From Trichomonas vaginalis G3 (taxonomy: Eukaryota > Parabasalia > Trichomonadida > Trichomonadidae), in the NCBI RefSeq assembly GCF_026262505.1, contig NC_067206.1:930001-994000 (forward strand): a DNA stretch of 64,000 bases, given 5' to 3'. Position numbers and translations under genes: made by a program. Of the stretch, positions 51,321-59,587 are shown one piece after another. The notes under the pieces were generated by a model that searched no databases, was not told the DNA's origin, and saw nothing but the letters and a program-made list of their open reading frames with translations. Every line of letters starts with the position of its first letter. Positions within the stretch are counted from its first letter, which is position 1.

Positions 51321-52181
51321 TCAATACTTTTTCAGCACTTTTCCGTAGTTATATATGAAAGACAATTCGAGATAAAAGTCATAGTACAATGGAATAATAT
51401 GTTGCACACCGTTTGTTGTGAACCAAACTTGAAAGTCAGAGAAACTGTTACTAGGTGGTTCGTAGAATTTAGAAGCAAAGTCATAAAAGTCCTTACCAAT
51501 ACATAGAAAACTATTGTTGCTTGAACTGAAACTTGCATGACACATAACATTTTGAGGGTCAAACACGTTTCTATAAACTGTCAAATCTGTTGGTGGGCGT
51601 ATAAATTTAAACGGACCGTCAGGTGGTAATGGTTCGTTCTGGTTTAGTAACCGAAGAAATTGTGCCCAAGAACGTTTGTCTACTTCCCAAAATAAAAACT
51701 GTGTATCTCTTGGAGGGTTATTTTCAATCCTTTGAAATGAAACGGTGGAGTTCATCTTGTCATATTCTAGTTTCAGATAGTATGTTCCATTTAGTAAAGA
51801 GTCGTATTTTTCTTGAAATTCCCAATAATATTTGTTCATTTGAGTTTGAAAGTCATTTAGAGTTTTCTCAAGACTTTCGTCTGAACGAACTGTAAAGATT
51901 CTCATTTCGTCAAATTTGTCTATTAGACCATCAGAACCTTTATATTGCCCATGAAAATATACTGCGAACATAAATGCGTTAGTTCTATTTGAAAACAAAA
52001 CTCTTCTAAATCCTATTGCCTTTGCATCTGAAGGACTTTGAAGCCAACGAATTGGATAGTCAAACCTGTAAGTACGGGATGAAATTTCTTCATCTGATAT
52101 AGTCCTACCGGCGTTTGTAAAGATATAGTCTAACGGTTTTGTATCTGCTACTTTTGTTCTTTGTTTTTCAACCTGAAACAT
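51321..52181 (-). CDS. Candidate minor capsid protein, paralogue 1
   Basis: This intact 286-aa protein has its ATG at 52181. It is clearly paralogous to 56638-57486: both have TKPLD.(I/L)FTN, YRFDYP(I/L)RWL, KAIGFRR, a central LEKTLNDFQ/LETTLQAFQ helix, CHASFS...NSFLC, and an end VWFTT.G...IPLY then LELSFIYNY. The family is beta-rich with a conserved C-terminal strand block, fitting a jelly-roll virion protein such as a penton. A weaker version may exist in element 1 (19395). Two diverged copies might make mixed vertices or spikes. Confidence 0.45.
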   Translation of the reverse strand: MFQVEKQRTKVADTKPLDYIFTNAGRTISDEEISSRTYRFDYPIRWLQSPSDAKAIGFRRVLFSNRTNAFMFAVYFHGQYKGSDGLIDKFDEMRIFTVRSDESLEKTLNDFQTQMNKYYWEFQEKYDSLLNGTYYLKLEYDKMNSTVSFQRIENNPPRDTQFLFWEVDKRSWAQFLRLLNQNEPLPPDGPFKFIRPPTDLTVYRNVFDPQNVMCHASFSSSNNSFLCIGKDFYDFASKFYEPPSNSFSDFQVWFTTNGVQHIIPLYYDFYLELSFIYNYGKVLKKY

Positions 52182-52206
52182 TTAATATATGTAAAAATAT
52201 ATTGTT

Positions 52207-52791
52207 TTAAAATGGTATGCCATATAGCTTCTTGAATTTGTTAAGACGTATATGAACGCATTTTCCATCTGTATCTCTAGTGTTTACATAAGCATAGCCT
52301 GCCTTAGTAAAATATACTTGTAATTTTCTATAGTTTACGCCGGTATAAAAGTAGAAAGAGTCTTGTTCTTCGCTATAGTAGTAAAACTCAAACGTATGCT
52401 CGCCATAGTCTGTAATTTCAATTGTTTCATCTTCTAGTTCGTCGACAAATTCGAATACAATATCTCGAAATTTGCTTTTGTTCTTATTGTTTTCAGAACA
52501 AGTGACCCAACGCAAGTTTTCAAGTCTATTGTCGTTTCTTATATGGTTTATATGGTCTACAAAAGGTAAATTGTTAGGGTTCGGTATAAAATGAGTTGCA
52601 ATGACAACATGTTTAGGATAGTTTTTTCCACTCATCTTCATAGTAGTATATCCGTCATTTCGCTCCCATTCGCTTAAAACTCTTTTTGTCTCTTTTTTTC
52701 TGACTTCAAATGACTCACAACAGTGAATTTCATATTTCTCATCTAACAAACAAGTTTCCCAACGGTCTTTTCCAACAAACTCGGCGTACAT
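52207..52791 (-). CDS. HNH homing-type endonuclease
   Basis: This intact 194-aa protein has its ATG at 52791. A NUMOD4-like start (WETCLLDEKYEIHCCESFEV, KKETKRVLSEW) is followed by the HNH core: ATHFIPNPNNLPFVDHIN, then NRLENLRWVTCSENNKNK. The C-terminal ~80 residues (EITDYGEHTFEFYYY, GKCVHIRLNKFKKLYG) form a separate domain that recurs alone in the third element at 62251. It is a free-standing nuclease gene that could promote its own spread between elements. A shortened second copy lies immediately upstream (52833). Confidence 0.82.
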   Translation of the reverse strand: MYAEFVGKDRWETCLLDEKYEIHCCESFEVRKKETKRVLSEWERNDGYTTMKMSGKNYPKHVVIATHFIPNPNNLPFVDHINHIRNDNRLENLRWVTCSENNKNKSKFRDIVFEFVDELEDETIEITDYGEHTFEFYYYSEEQDSFYFYTGVNYRKLQVYFTKAGYAYVNTRDTDGKCVHIRLNKFKKLYGIPF

Positions 52792-52832
52792 TTCAAATAA
52801 AATAAAAAAATATATTTTTTGAAAAAAATGTT

Positions 52833-52916
52833 TTATTTTAAATGGTATGCCATTTCATATTTCTCATCTAACAAACAAGTTTCCCAACGGTCTTCTCCAA
52901 CAAACTCAGCGTACAT
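52833..52916 (-). pseudogene. Deleted second copy of the HNH gene (27 codons)
   Basis: The ATG at 52916 starts MYAEFVGEDRWETCLLDEK, one residue different from the full gene's start. After EKYE it jumps to MAYHLK and a stop. The nucleotide sequence AAATGGTATGCCAT at the join matches the start of the 3' end of the full HNH gene (52213-52217 region). This is a tandem duplicate reduced by an internal deletion. Confidence 0.7.
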
Positions 52917-52946
52917 TTTTATAAAAATAAAAAAATATTTTTTTCT

Positions 52947-53531
52947 TTACTTTACATAACCACCTGCTATCATAAGCCTTTGACGCCAACCCATACCAGC
53001 TAATGAAGGTTGACTTGGTTTAGTTTCCAAACTAAACTTTGGTTTTGGTTTATCTTCAGTTTTTGGCTCACCTTCTTCTATTGGTTTTTCGTCACTTTTC
53101 GGTTCACCTGACTTTACTTCACTTGCAGGTATGGTTGTGTCGTCAACATCTTCGTAAATATCATATGCCATTTGTTTTTGTTTTCCTTTCAACTTTTTGT
53201 GTTTGTTGTAAAGTTTAGAATATTTCGACTCTAAGTCAATGAGATGTTCTATAATGAACTGTTGGTCGGTGAAGTATACCTTCCCATCTGTTGTCTCTTT
53301 AGCTCCATCAGACTTCAATATTTTATTTGTGAGAGTCTGTTTCTTTTTTGAGATACTAGCCGTTCCATTTTTATGAAAAGTGACTTTATAGTTAGGGTTT
53401 GTATTTCCAGACCTGGCACTTTCTATTATTGAATTTTTCTCTTCATCTGTAAGTTCTTTGACAGGTTTTGACAATGGTTCTGAACTTTTTGTTTGTGGTG
53501 TCAAATCTACCGTTTCAACTTCTTCGGTCAT
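52947..53531 (-). CDS. Element 2 hypothetical charged protein
   Basis: This intact 194-aa protein has its ATG at 53531. An acidic, Ser/Pro/Lys N-terminus (DLTPQTKSSEPLSKPVK) leads to a small globular part (NYKVTFHKNGTASISKKKQ), a coiled-coil-like LESKYSKLYNKHKKLKG, a Pro/Glu/Lys linker, and a short conserved-looking C-terminus LAGMGWRQRLMIAGGYVK. It shares the leader TTACTGAGATGAA before its ATG with the next gene upstream (53703). It is probably a minor virion or scaffold protein. Family unknown. Confidence 0.5.
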   Translation of the reverse strand: MTEEVETVDLTPQTKSSEPLSKPVKELTDEEKNSIIESARSGNTNPNYKVTFHKNGTASISKKKQTLTNKILKSDGAKETTDGKVYFTDQQFIIEHLIDLESKYSKLYNKHKKLKGKQKQMAYDIYEDVDDTTIPASEVKSGEPKSDEKPIEEGEPKTEDKPKPKFSLETKPSQPSLAGMGWRQRLMIAGGYVK

Positions 53532-53550
53532 TTCATCTCAGTAAAAAATT

Positions 53551-53703
53551 TTAGTTTGGTTTGTTTTCAACTGGTTGTTGTTGTTTTTTAAGTCGGTCTA
53601 AAACTTCCTGAGGTATAGGAAGAACTTGACAAACACGTTGTGTAACTGCTGGAAGTCGACAAATCCATCTTGAACCCATTTGTCTCAATGCTGTATTGTT
53701 CAT
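53551..53703 (-). CDS. Small 50-aa protein
   Basis: From the ATG at 53703 the frame reads MNNTALRQMGSRWICRLP, then VCQVLPIPQEVLDRLKKQQ to a stop at 53551-53553. Its leader (TTTTTTACTGAGATGAA just before the ATG) is nearly identical to that of the gene at 53531, supporting it as a real expressed gene. Function unknown. Confidence 0.5.
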   Translation of the reverse strand: MNNTALRQMGSRWICRLPAVTQRVCQVLPIPQEVLDRLKKQQQPVENKPN

Positions 53704-53722
53704 TTCATCTCAGTAAAAAACT

Positions 53723-54124
53723 TTACATTCCCCACGTTTGAGGCGGTTGCGGTTGGTTATTGTTTACCCACTGTTGTGCATGGTTATATCCTCTGTTAAA
53801 GAATCTTTCACCTTGGTCCATATAGTGTCCTGCTTGGTTATAGTAGTCATTTGCTTTGTTATAATAATTTCCTGCTTGTCTTCCTACATTGTCCATCCAT
53901 CCTTGAACTTTTCCTCTTGTTTCAGGATTTGGAATAAGATTTGTTGCATCTCGTGCTACATCCCAACCTTTCTGTACAGTTTGTATAATAGGTTGTGCTT
54001 TCTCTTTAAGTATACCTAATGTACTCAAAATCTTCCTTCCAACTCCAAATACACCTCTGGCTATTGTTCCCACTGCGGGCAAAAATCTGGATGCAACTCC
54101 TGCTAATGCGCCAAATAAACCCAT
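53723..54124 (-). CDS. pVI-like amphipathic minor virion protein
   Basis: This intact 133-aa protein has its ATG at 54124. The N-terminal ~40 residues are Gly/Ala/Leu/Val-rich and could insert in membranes (MGLFGALAGVASRFLPAVG). An amphipathic middle follows, then Tyr/Asn-rich repeats (NYYNKANDYYNQAGHYMDQ) and a Pro/Gln tail. This fits the pVI-like minor capsid class of Polintons and adenoviruses, whose N-terminus disrupts membranes during entry. The assignment is by composition and context. It is divergent from the integrase at 54142 with 17 bases between start codons. Confidence 0.5.
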   Translation of the reverse strand: MGLFGALAGVASRFLPAVGTIARGVFGVGRKILSTLGILKEKAQPIIQTVQKGWDVARDATNLIPNPETRGKVQGWMDNVGRQAGNYYNKANDYYNQAGHYMDQGERFFNRGYNHAQQWVNNNQPQPPQTWGM

Positions 54125-54141
54125 TTCTTATGGGTTAAAAA

Positions 54142-55099
54142 ATGACGAATCCAAACAAGGACCCCTATGTTTCTAAAGCGACAAAGAAAGCACTCATGGT
54201 AAAAATCTTTAGTTCAACACCAAATGCTTGGTTTATGGATATCTTGGAAAACATTCCGAGAGTTAGAACAGATGGACCACCATACTGGCTAATATTTGTC
54301 GGTCAAAACACAAGATACTGTGAAGCCATACCATTATGGTCCAAAAATATTTTAGATGTGAAAACTGCTTTGACAATATTTGTTGACAAATACCATCCAA
54401 CAAAACTGACATCTGACTGTGAACGTTCTTTCAAATCAGACGATATTAAAAACTATCTGCGTTCAAAAAATGTAAACCAATATTTCATTGTCGACCAAAA
54501 CCATTCTGCTCTTGGTGTCATTGACAGTTGTATAAAAATCTTAAGAGACTTAAACCAACCACAAGGTGGTGAGGTAGATGAAATGTCATATGACGACAAG
54601 TATAGACATTTCTCCATGGCAAAGATGAGACAAGTTTTAAATATTTACAATAGCCGTAAACAAAAGGTTTGGGAAACCACTCCCCCGAAGAAATGAAAAA
54701 CAACCCCGACTTAGAGAAAGACTATATATTTAATAGTTTAGTCAAAAGAGACAAACAAGAAAGAATGCCAGGCTTCAAACTTCAGAAAGGTGACAAAGTA
54801 AAAATAGAAATACCTAAACGCGACCCATATGAAAATACTATTGACTATGACAACAATGGGAACTCGACAGGTACTCGCATTCGTGTTCGTAAAATAGAAG
54901 AAAGTATACAAGAGAATATTATGAAGTTTTAGGCAAACATGGCAAAATGTACAGACTGCAAGCAGAAGATAAAACTACTATTGTCAGACCTCGTTTCAAA
55001 CTTGTCAAAGTTCAAGGTGGTATACTTTCAAAGACAGTTCCTAACAAATATAAGACAACTCCTGACGAATATGCTAAAGAAGTTGAAAATGACGACTAA
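54142..55099 (+). pseudogene. int: Retrovirus-like integrase of element 2, two frameshifts
   Basis: The ATG at 54142 starts MTNPNKDPYVSKATKKAL. The catalytic core shows WFMDILENI (first Asp), KLTSDCERSF (second Asp) and ALGVIDSCIKILRD, where Asp stands at the usual Glu position. One indel near 54690 leads into NPDLEKDYIFNSLVKRD and the SH3/chromo-like C-terminal block FKLQKGDKVKIEIPKRDPYE. A second indel near 54915 leads into YEVLGKHGKMYRLQAEDKT and the end YAKEVENDD. The upstream zinc-binding and N-terminal parts seem short compared with element 1. The last 4 bases overlap the stop of the fibre gene, which converges on it. Confidence 0.82.
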
Positions 55100-56619
55100 G
55101 CAATTCTATACCATGCGTAAACTGTCATGTAAGGTGGCATGTAGTCTTTACTTTGTCCCGTTGTTTGTGTATACCCTGAAACGCGATGTGTATGGTTTCC
55201 TTCTCCCTGTGTGCTACCCCAGAAACAATTTATAGCAAACTGAACGTTGTCTTTAACATCATATCCTTTACCTTTTTTCATTGCTGACCAATCCCAAAAT
55301 CTATGCTTATGCCAACCTGCTTGAGATGTACTTAAATCTATGTAGTGACTGTGTGCAGGTAAGTTTTCACCTGAAATCGTTTTACTTCCACCTGTTTCCT
55401 TTGAAGAGTTTGCACAATACAAAAACCTGTCGACTATTTGAGTCCAAGTTCCGAGACCAAGTACTACTTCTGGTCTGGTAGAGTTCATTGACGTGTAAAT
55501 AGAACCTATAGGATATAGTGTTTGAAGTATTTCTGTCTTTAACGTTTGAAGCTCTGTTTTGTCAGCTTTGTTGTCATATAAATCTTGAGCAGTGAATTTA
55601 ACATTGTTTTCATCCTTCATGACATAGACATTTCTACATCTAATGTATTTCATCGTCGTTATGTCATCCTCCGATGTTAAACCTTGTGGAAAGTTAGGAG
55701 GTTTCCAATTTAATACATCCCCACCAGTTTCTTCAACCGTTCCTTCAATATTTTCTATACCAACAGTTGCGAAGAAATCGTGTGTATGTCCAACGTCACT
55801 TTTCTTGTTTAAGGTTTCTTGTAAGTTTGTAATATTGCAATGGTATGTGTATGAGTCTTTTTAGAATATTCTTTGTCAGCTCTTGTCACTTCACTTGACA
55901 TTTTATTGTCAACATATGTTTTATCCGCCTTGTCATCTAACTTTTCTTGAAGTTCATCTACGTCATAGATGTTATGTGTATGGTGTTTTTGTGGGTATGC
56001 TCTATCTGTCCATGCGAAAATATAGTCTTTTGTTTGCATCTACATACTCTTTGTCAGCTTTCTTTTCAAGGCTAACGTTTAAGTCTGTTATTTCAGATAT
56101 AGTATGTGTATGTCCAACGTCACTTTTCCTGTTTAAGGTTTCTTGTAAGTTTGTAATATTTGCAATGGTATGTGTATGAGTCTTTTTAGAATATTCGTTT
56201 TCAGCTCTTGTCACTTCACTTGACATTTTATTGTCAACATATGTTTTGTCCGCTAGTTCAGGATGAGTATGTTCTTTTGTTGCATATGTTGCATCTGCTC
56301 TGTCATGTTCTTCTTGAACTTTTTCAATGACATACTCTTTGTCAGCTTTGTTGTCAACATCTGCTTTCAAAAGAAGTTCATCTATAGGTTTCTCGTTTAA
56401 AGTTCTTTTTGTTGGATTTATACAAACAGTATGGTTCTTACTGTCTTGAAACAGAAACTCGTCTGTCAATGGGTTTATCGTCAGTTTTAAGTTTCCTTCT
56501 TTCAATGACTCAGATATCTTAGAATAGTTTGAAAAGTTTGTTGTGTTCTTATTTAGAGCTTGCAAAATGAGTTGTCGGTTGTGTTGTATTTCTCTCATAG
56601 ACGCTGTTTCTTTCGACAT
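55096..56619 (-). pseudogene. Fibre protein with phage tail-fibre repeats and collar-like tip, two frameshifts
   Basis: About 505 residues from the ATG at 56619. After a ~90-residue head come repeats typical of phage tail fibres: DKTYVDNKMSSEVTRA, KKTHTHTIANITNLQETL, GHTHTISEITDLNVSLEKKA. Then comes a tip resembling the phage collar (T4 gp12-like) receptor-binding domain: YPIGSIYTSMNSTRP, LGTWTQIVDRFLYC, ENLPAHSH, GNHTHRVSG and MPPYMTVYAWYR at the C-terminus. Frame breaks are near 56030 and at 55836, where one T is missing relative to the parallel repeat at 56158. It probably forms a trimeric spike for host attachment. Confidence 0.82.
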
Positions 56620-56637
56620 TTTTATTCTAGATAAAAT

Positions 56638-57486
56638 ATGCTTCCAATAGAAAAAGAAAATTCTAGAGTTGCTACAACTAAACCATTAGATGAACTTTTT
56701 ACGAATGTCGGTCAAAAGTTTGAGACAGAGACCGTAAAGCATGAAGGCTATCGTTTTGACTACCCCTTAAGATGGTTAAGAGACCCATCCGTCACAAAAG
56801 CTATTGGCTTTCGTAGAATGAAGTTCATTTCAGAAGCCATACATGGTTTCCCATTTACGGTCGCTTTTGAAGTTCGATACTATAACAAAGAAAAACATAC
56901 GTATGAGAAATTTGAACAGGGAAAACTTTTACAAGTGAATTTGCTTGTAAACTTAGAAACAACTCTTCAAGCTTTTCAAGAAAAAATAAACGATATCTAT
57001 CTCGAATATGCAAAACAGTACAACATTGACGAAGGAGAGTACCATCTCGATATTATATATGACAGGAAAAATGCAACTGTTAAAATCAATAGAATAGAAG
57101 ACCTTGGAGAAGACGTTTATATTTCTACAAAATATAACAACTTGGCATGGTATAGGTTTCTGAGGATGTTAAATCAGCCTGCAGAATATCCAGTACACCC
57201 GGACTTTTATGAAGTCGAAAACCCTAATGGAACATATGAAAATGTTTTCGACTCAGATGCTATTATAGTTCATGCTTCATTTTCTGGCGCCCAAAACTCT
57301 TTTTTATGCTTGGCAAATGACTTTTACGAAAAACCTACAAAGTTATATGAACCGCCGAGTGGAAGTATTTCAGACTTTCAAGTATGGTTTACAACAGATG
57401 GAAGAAAGAGAATAGTTCCATTATACCACGCGTTTTACTTAGAACTTAGTTTCATATACAACTACTATCGAACGGTAAAAATATAA
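56638..57486 (+). CDS. Candidate minor capsid protein, paralogue 2
   Basis: This intact 282-aa protein has its ATG at 56638. It is paralogous to 51321-52181 over the whole length: TKPLDELFTNVGQ, YRFDYPLRWLRDPS, KAIGFRRMKF, HASFSGAQNSFLCLANDFY and the C-terminal FQVWFTTDGRKRIVPLYHAF. It is on the opposite strand and divergent from the fibre gene with 18 bases between start codons. A protein co-expressed with a fibre would fit a vertex or penton base that holds it. That role is inferred. Confidence 0.5.
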   Translation: MLPIEKENSRVATTKPLDELFTNVGQKFETETVKHEGYRFDYPLRWLRDPSVTKAIGFRRMKFISEAIHGFPFTVAFEVRYYNKEKHTYEKFEQGKLLQVNLLVNLETTLQAFQEKINDIYLEYAKQYNIDEGEYHLDIIYDRKNATVKINRIEDLGEDVYISTKYNNLAWYRFLRMLNQPAEYPVHPDFYEVENPNGTYENVFDSDAIIVHASFSGAQNSFLCLANDFYEKPTKLYEPPSGSISDFQVWFTTDGRKRIVPLYHAFYLELSFIYNYYRTVKI

Positions 57487-57488
57487 TT

Positions 57489-57731
57489 TTAATACGGTTG
57501 AGGTGTTGGATTTGGTTGCCAACTAGACTGTGGTGCAGGTTCAGGCTGTTGTATAACAGGAGCTTGTTCTTCTGGTTCAGGGTCTTTAGGTATAATACCA
57601 ACGAACTCACCTACCCTTTTACCAATATTTTTGACACCGTTCCAAATTCCTCTTCCTACGGTTTTTATTCCATTCCATATACCTCTTCCAACATTTCGAA
57701 AGAAGTTTCCAATACTACTGAAGAAACCCAT
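57489..57731 (-). CDS. pVI-like amphipathic small protein with Pro-rich tail
   Basis: This intact 80-aa protein has its ATG at 57731. A duplicated amphipathic unit RNVGRGIWNGIKTVGRGIW then NGVKNIGKRVGEFVG is followed by a PEPEEQAPVIQQPEPAP tail. It has the same class look as the small proteins at 26644, 26889 and 53723. It ends two bases after the stop of the convergent paralogue gene at 57486. Membrane-active minor virion protein is the working guess. Confidence 0.5.
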   Translation of the reverse strand: MGFFSSIGNFFRNVGRGIWNGIKTVGRGIWNGVKNIGKRVGEFVGIIPKDPEPEEQAPVIQQPEPAPQSSWQPNPTPQPY

Positions 57732-57749
57732 TTTACTATATGTAAAAAT

Positions 57750-58112
57750 CTAATGTCCACCTAGTCTCTTACGTTTCCTGTTGAGTTCCATAGCATTCTT
57801 TAACTGGAGCTCATACATTCTGTTTCTCCTCTGGTAGAAAACATATTCTGGGTCAACTCCTGTGTTCGCGTCATCTGCATAGAGTTGTTTATATCCCACT
57901 TCAGGGTTTGTATAAAACTCTTTCCATCTCATATTTGCATACCATGGTGGCAAACCTAACGCAGCGTCATTTGACATGGCAGTTTGCATTTGTACATCTG
58001 TTGGCACTTGACCATAGTTTGCCATTGCAGTTTGTATTCTAACTTCATTTGGAATATTCTCTGGGTTTGGTTGTCCAGGTTGCTGTGCATTCGCTAAGTT
58101 CTGTGCGTCCAT
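57750..58112 (-). CDS. Element 2 hypothetical protein with NEVRIQTAMA repeats
   Basis: This intact 120-aa protein has its ATG at 58112. The N-terminal part has two copies of an (E/D)V(R/Q)(I/M)QTAM(A/S)N repeat separated by YGQVPTD. A WYANMRWKEFYTNPEVGYK block follows, then a basic helix ending NRKRKRLGGH. Its Asn/Gln/Pro composition suits a virion or linker protein. Family unknown. Confidence 0.5.
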   Translation of the reverse strand: MDAQNLANAQQPGQPNPENIPNEVRIQTAMANYGQVPTDVQMQTAMSNDAALGLPPWYANMRWKEFYTNPEVGYKQLYADDANTGVDPEYVFYQRRNRMYELQLKNAMELNRKRKRLGGH

Positions 58113-58135
58113 TTAATATTAGATAAAAATATCTC

Positions 58136-58267
58136 TTACGAGTACATATACTGAACATTTGCAGGCATTGGTTCATCTTCATATTCTCTATATCTTTCTG
58201 CCACGTCAAATAAATAAATGACACAATGGAAAAAACCTAAAACAAGTAGTCCTATTTCAAACCACAT
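58136..58267 (-). CDS. 43-aa single-span membrane protein
   Basis: From the ATG at 58267 the frame reads MWFEIGLLVLGFFHCVIYLF, one hydrophobic span, then an acidic soluble tail (DVAERYREYEDEPMPANV) to a stop at 58136. It overlaps the 3' end of the methyltransferase gene by 16 bases on the same strand, so the two are probably co-transcribed. Function unknown. Confidence 0.5.
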   Translation of the reverse strand: MWFEIGLLVLGFFHCVIYLFDVAERYREYEDEPMPANVQYMYS

Positions 58268-59068
58268 TTACTTACTAATAAAATTTCTTTGTTATGACAC
58301 TTTCTCCGGTTTATAGGACCTCTCTCATATTCTATCTTGTCATATCTAAACTCATAGTCATGTATGTCCTCTAACCATCTCATAACGGTTTCCAAACCAC
58401 TTTTATCGGATGTAAAGTAAAAGCATGGATGGTTATGTAAAACGTCTAAAGTTTCTAAAGAGTCTCTCAAAGTCCAGTCTACTTGGTATTGAAAATCCAT
58501 GTGTTATAGAAAGGCGGGTCCACTATAAAGAAAACATTTTCCTTGTCTTTATATTTTTCATACAACTCTGTCCAATGACATCTCACAAACTCTATACCCT
58601 CAATATATTTTTCTATGTCCTCTTTGAAAACATTTGTATAGTTAAGATTAAAACTTTTGACATAAGTGTTTCAATGTCATGAACTCTTATAGCACCACTA
58701 TATAATAGTCTAGAAGATATACTATCCCAGTCAATATACTCTGCTTTTTTCAAAACCTCTCTGACAGTATTTTTCTTATCTAATGGTATACGTTCCATCT
58801 TACCTATAGGTATCTTTTCTTTCAACTCACTCAATATTTTGTTTGTGTCTGGTATATGTTTGAGACGGTTCATATAGTTGTCGAAGTCATTGCATATAAT
58901 CTTTGAGTCAGGAAATACAGTATGGCACAAATGGGATATATAGAAACTTCCACCGAACAAATCTACAAATGTTAGACCATTCGGTAGTTTCTTAAGTTCT
59001 CTCAATAGAATATCTTTACATCTACTCTTATTTCCAAAGAACGGTAACGGTGGTTTTGTAAAATTCAT
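58252..59068 (-). pseudogene. D12-class adenine-N6 DNA methyltransferase, two frameshifts
   Basis: This would methylate adenine in DNA (Dam/D12 class). The ATG at 59068 starts MNFTKPPLPFFGNKSRCKD. The SAM motif I region is FVDLFGGSFYISHL and a DFDNYMN strand follows. A phase change near 58640 leads into FKEDIEKYIEGIEFVRCHW. The catalytic motif is FFIVDPPFYNT (DPPF, normally DPPY), about 58508. A second change near 58502 leads into FQYQVDWTLRDSLETLDV and the end VSKCGLK. About 270 residues. The segment encoding LEDIHDYEFRYDKIEYERG is copied in both TIRs. Trichomonas DNA is known to carry N6-methyladenine, so the gene class has a clear context. Confidence 0.8.
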
Positions 59069-59587
59069 TTATATATAATAATAAAAATGTTTTACCCGAA
59101 AAGGACAGAAAAGTGACAAAGCATGAAAACATATATAATTTGTGAAAAGCTCCTGGAAGACCCGTATATAAGACTTCAGATGGAACACATACTTTTTCAG
59201 TAAGGACATATGAGGTGAGATGTCACCTGTTTTCTCACCTCATTTCTCACCCGTTGAATTTTCATGAATTTCTTCGTAAAGACTTTGTTAAGACTTCTTC
59301 GTAAAGACTTTGTCAAGACTTCTTCGTAAAGACTTCTTCGTAAAGACTTTGTTGAGATTTCTTCGTAAAGACTTTGTTGAGATTTCTTCGTAAATGACCC
59401 AAAAATATATTTTAGGTGAAGAGGTGAGATTTCACCTCTTTTTTCACCTCATTTCTCACCTCTTGAATTTTCATGAATTTCTTCGTAAAGACTTTGTTAA
59501 GACTTCTTCATCTAATTTCTCATGAACTTTCTTGTCTATGTTTTGTTGAGATTTCTTCGTAAAGACTTTGTTGAGATTTCTTCGTAA
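59069..59587. repeat. Gene-free zone with dyad units and TTCGTAAAGAC repeats, before the right TIR
   Basis: The first ~130 bases show no structure. From about 59210 a dyad unit (AGGTGAGATGTCACCTGTTT) is followed by tandem TTCGTAAAGACTTTGTTAAG copies. At 59410-59587 there is an extra copy of the 190-bp block that also opens the TIR, including the KilA-N-derived stretch (about 59505-59540). It appears to be a repeat expansion beyond the paired TIR. Confidence 0.75.

Noticed and set aside
12282-55653. Adenain-like cysteine protease expected in Polintons
   Set aside because: I looked for an H...D/E...Q...C layout in both elements and found no convincing candidate. It may be absent, decayed or too diverged to see by eye.
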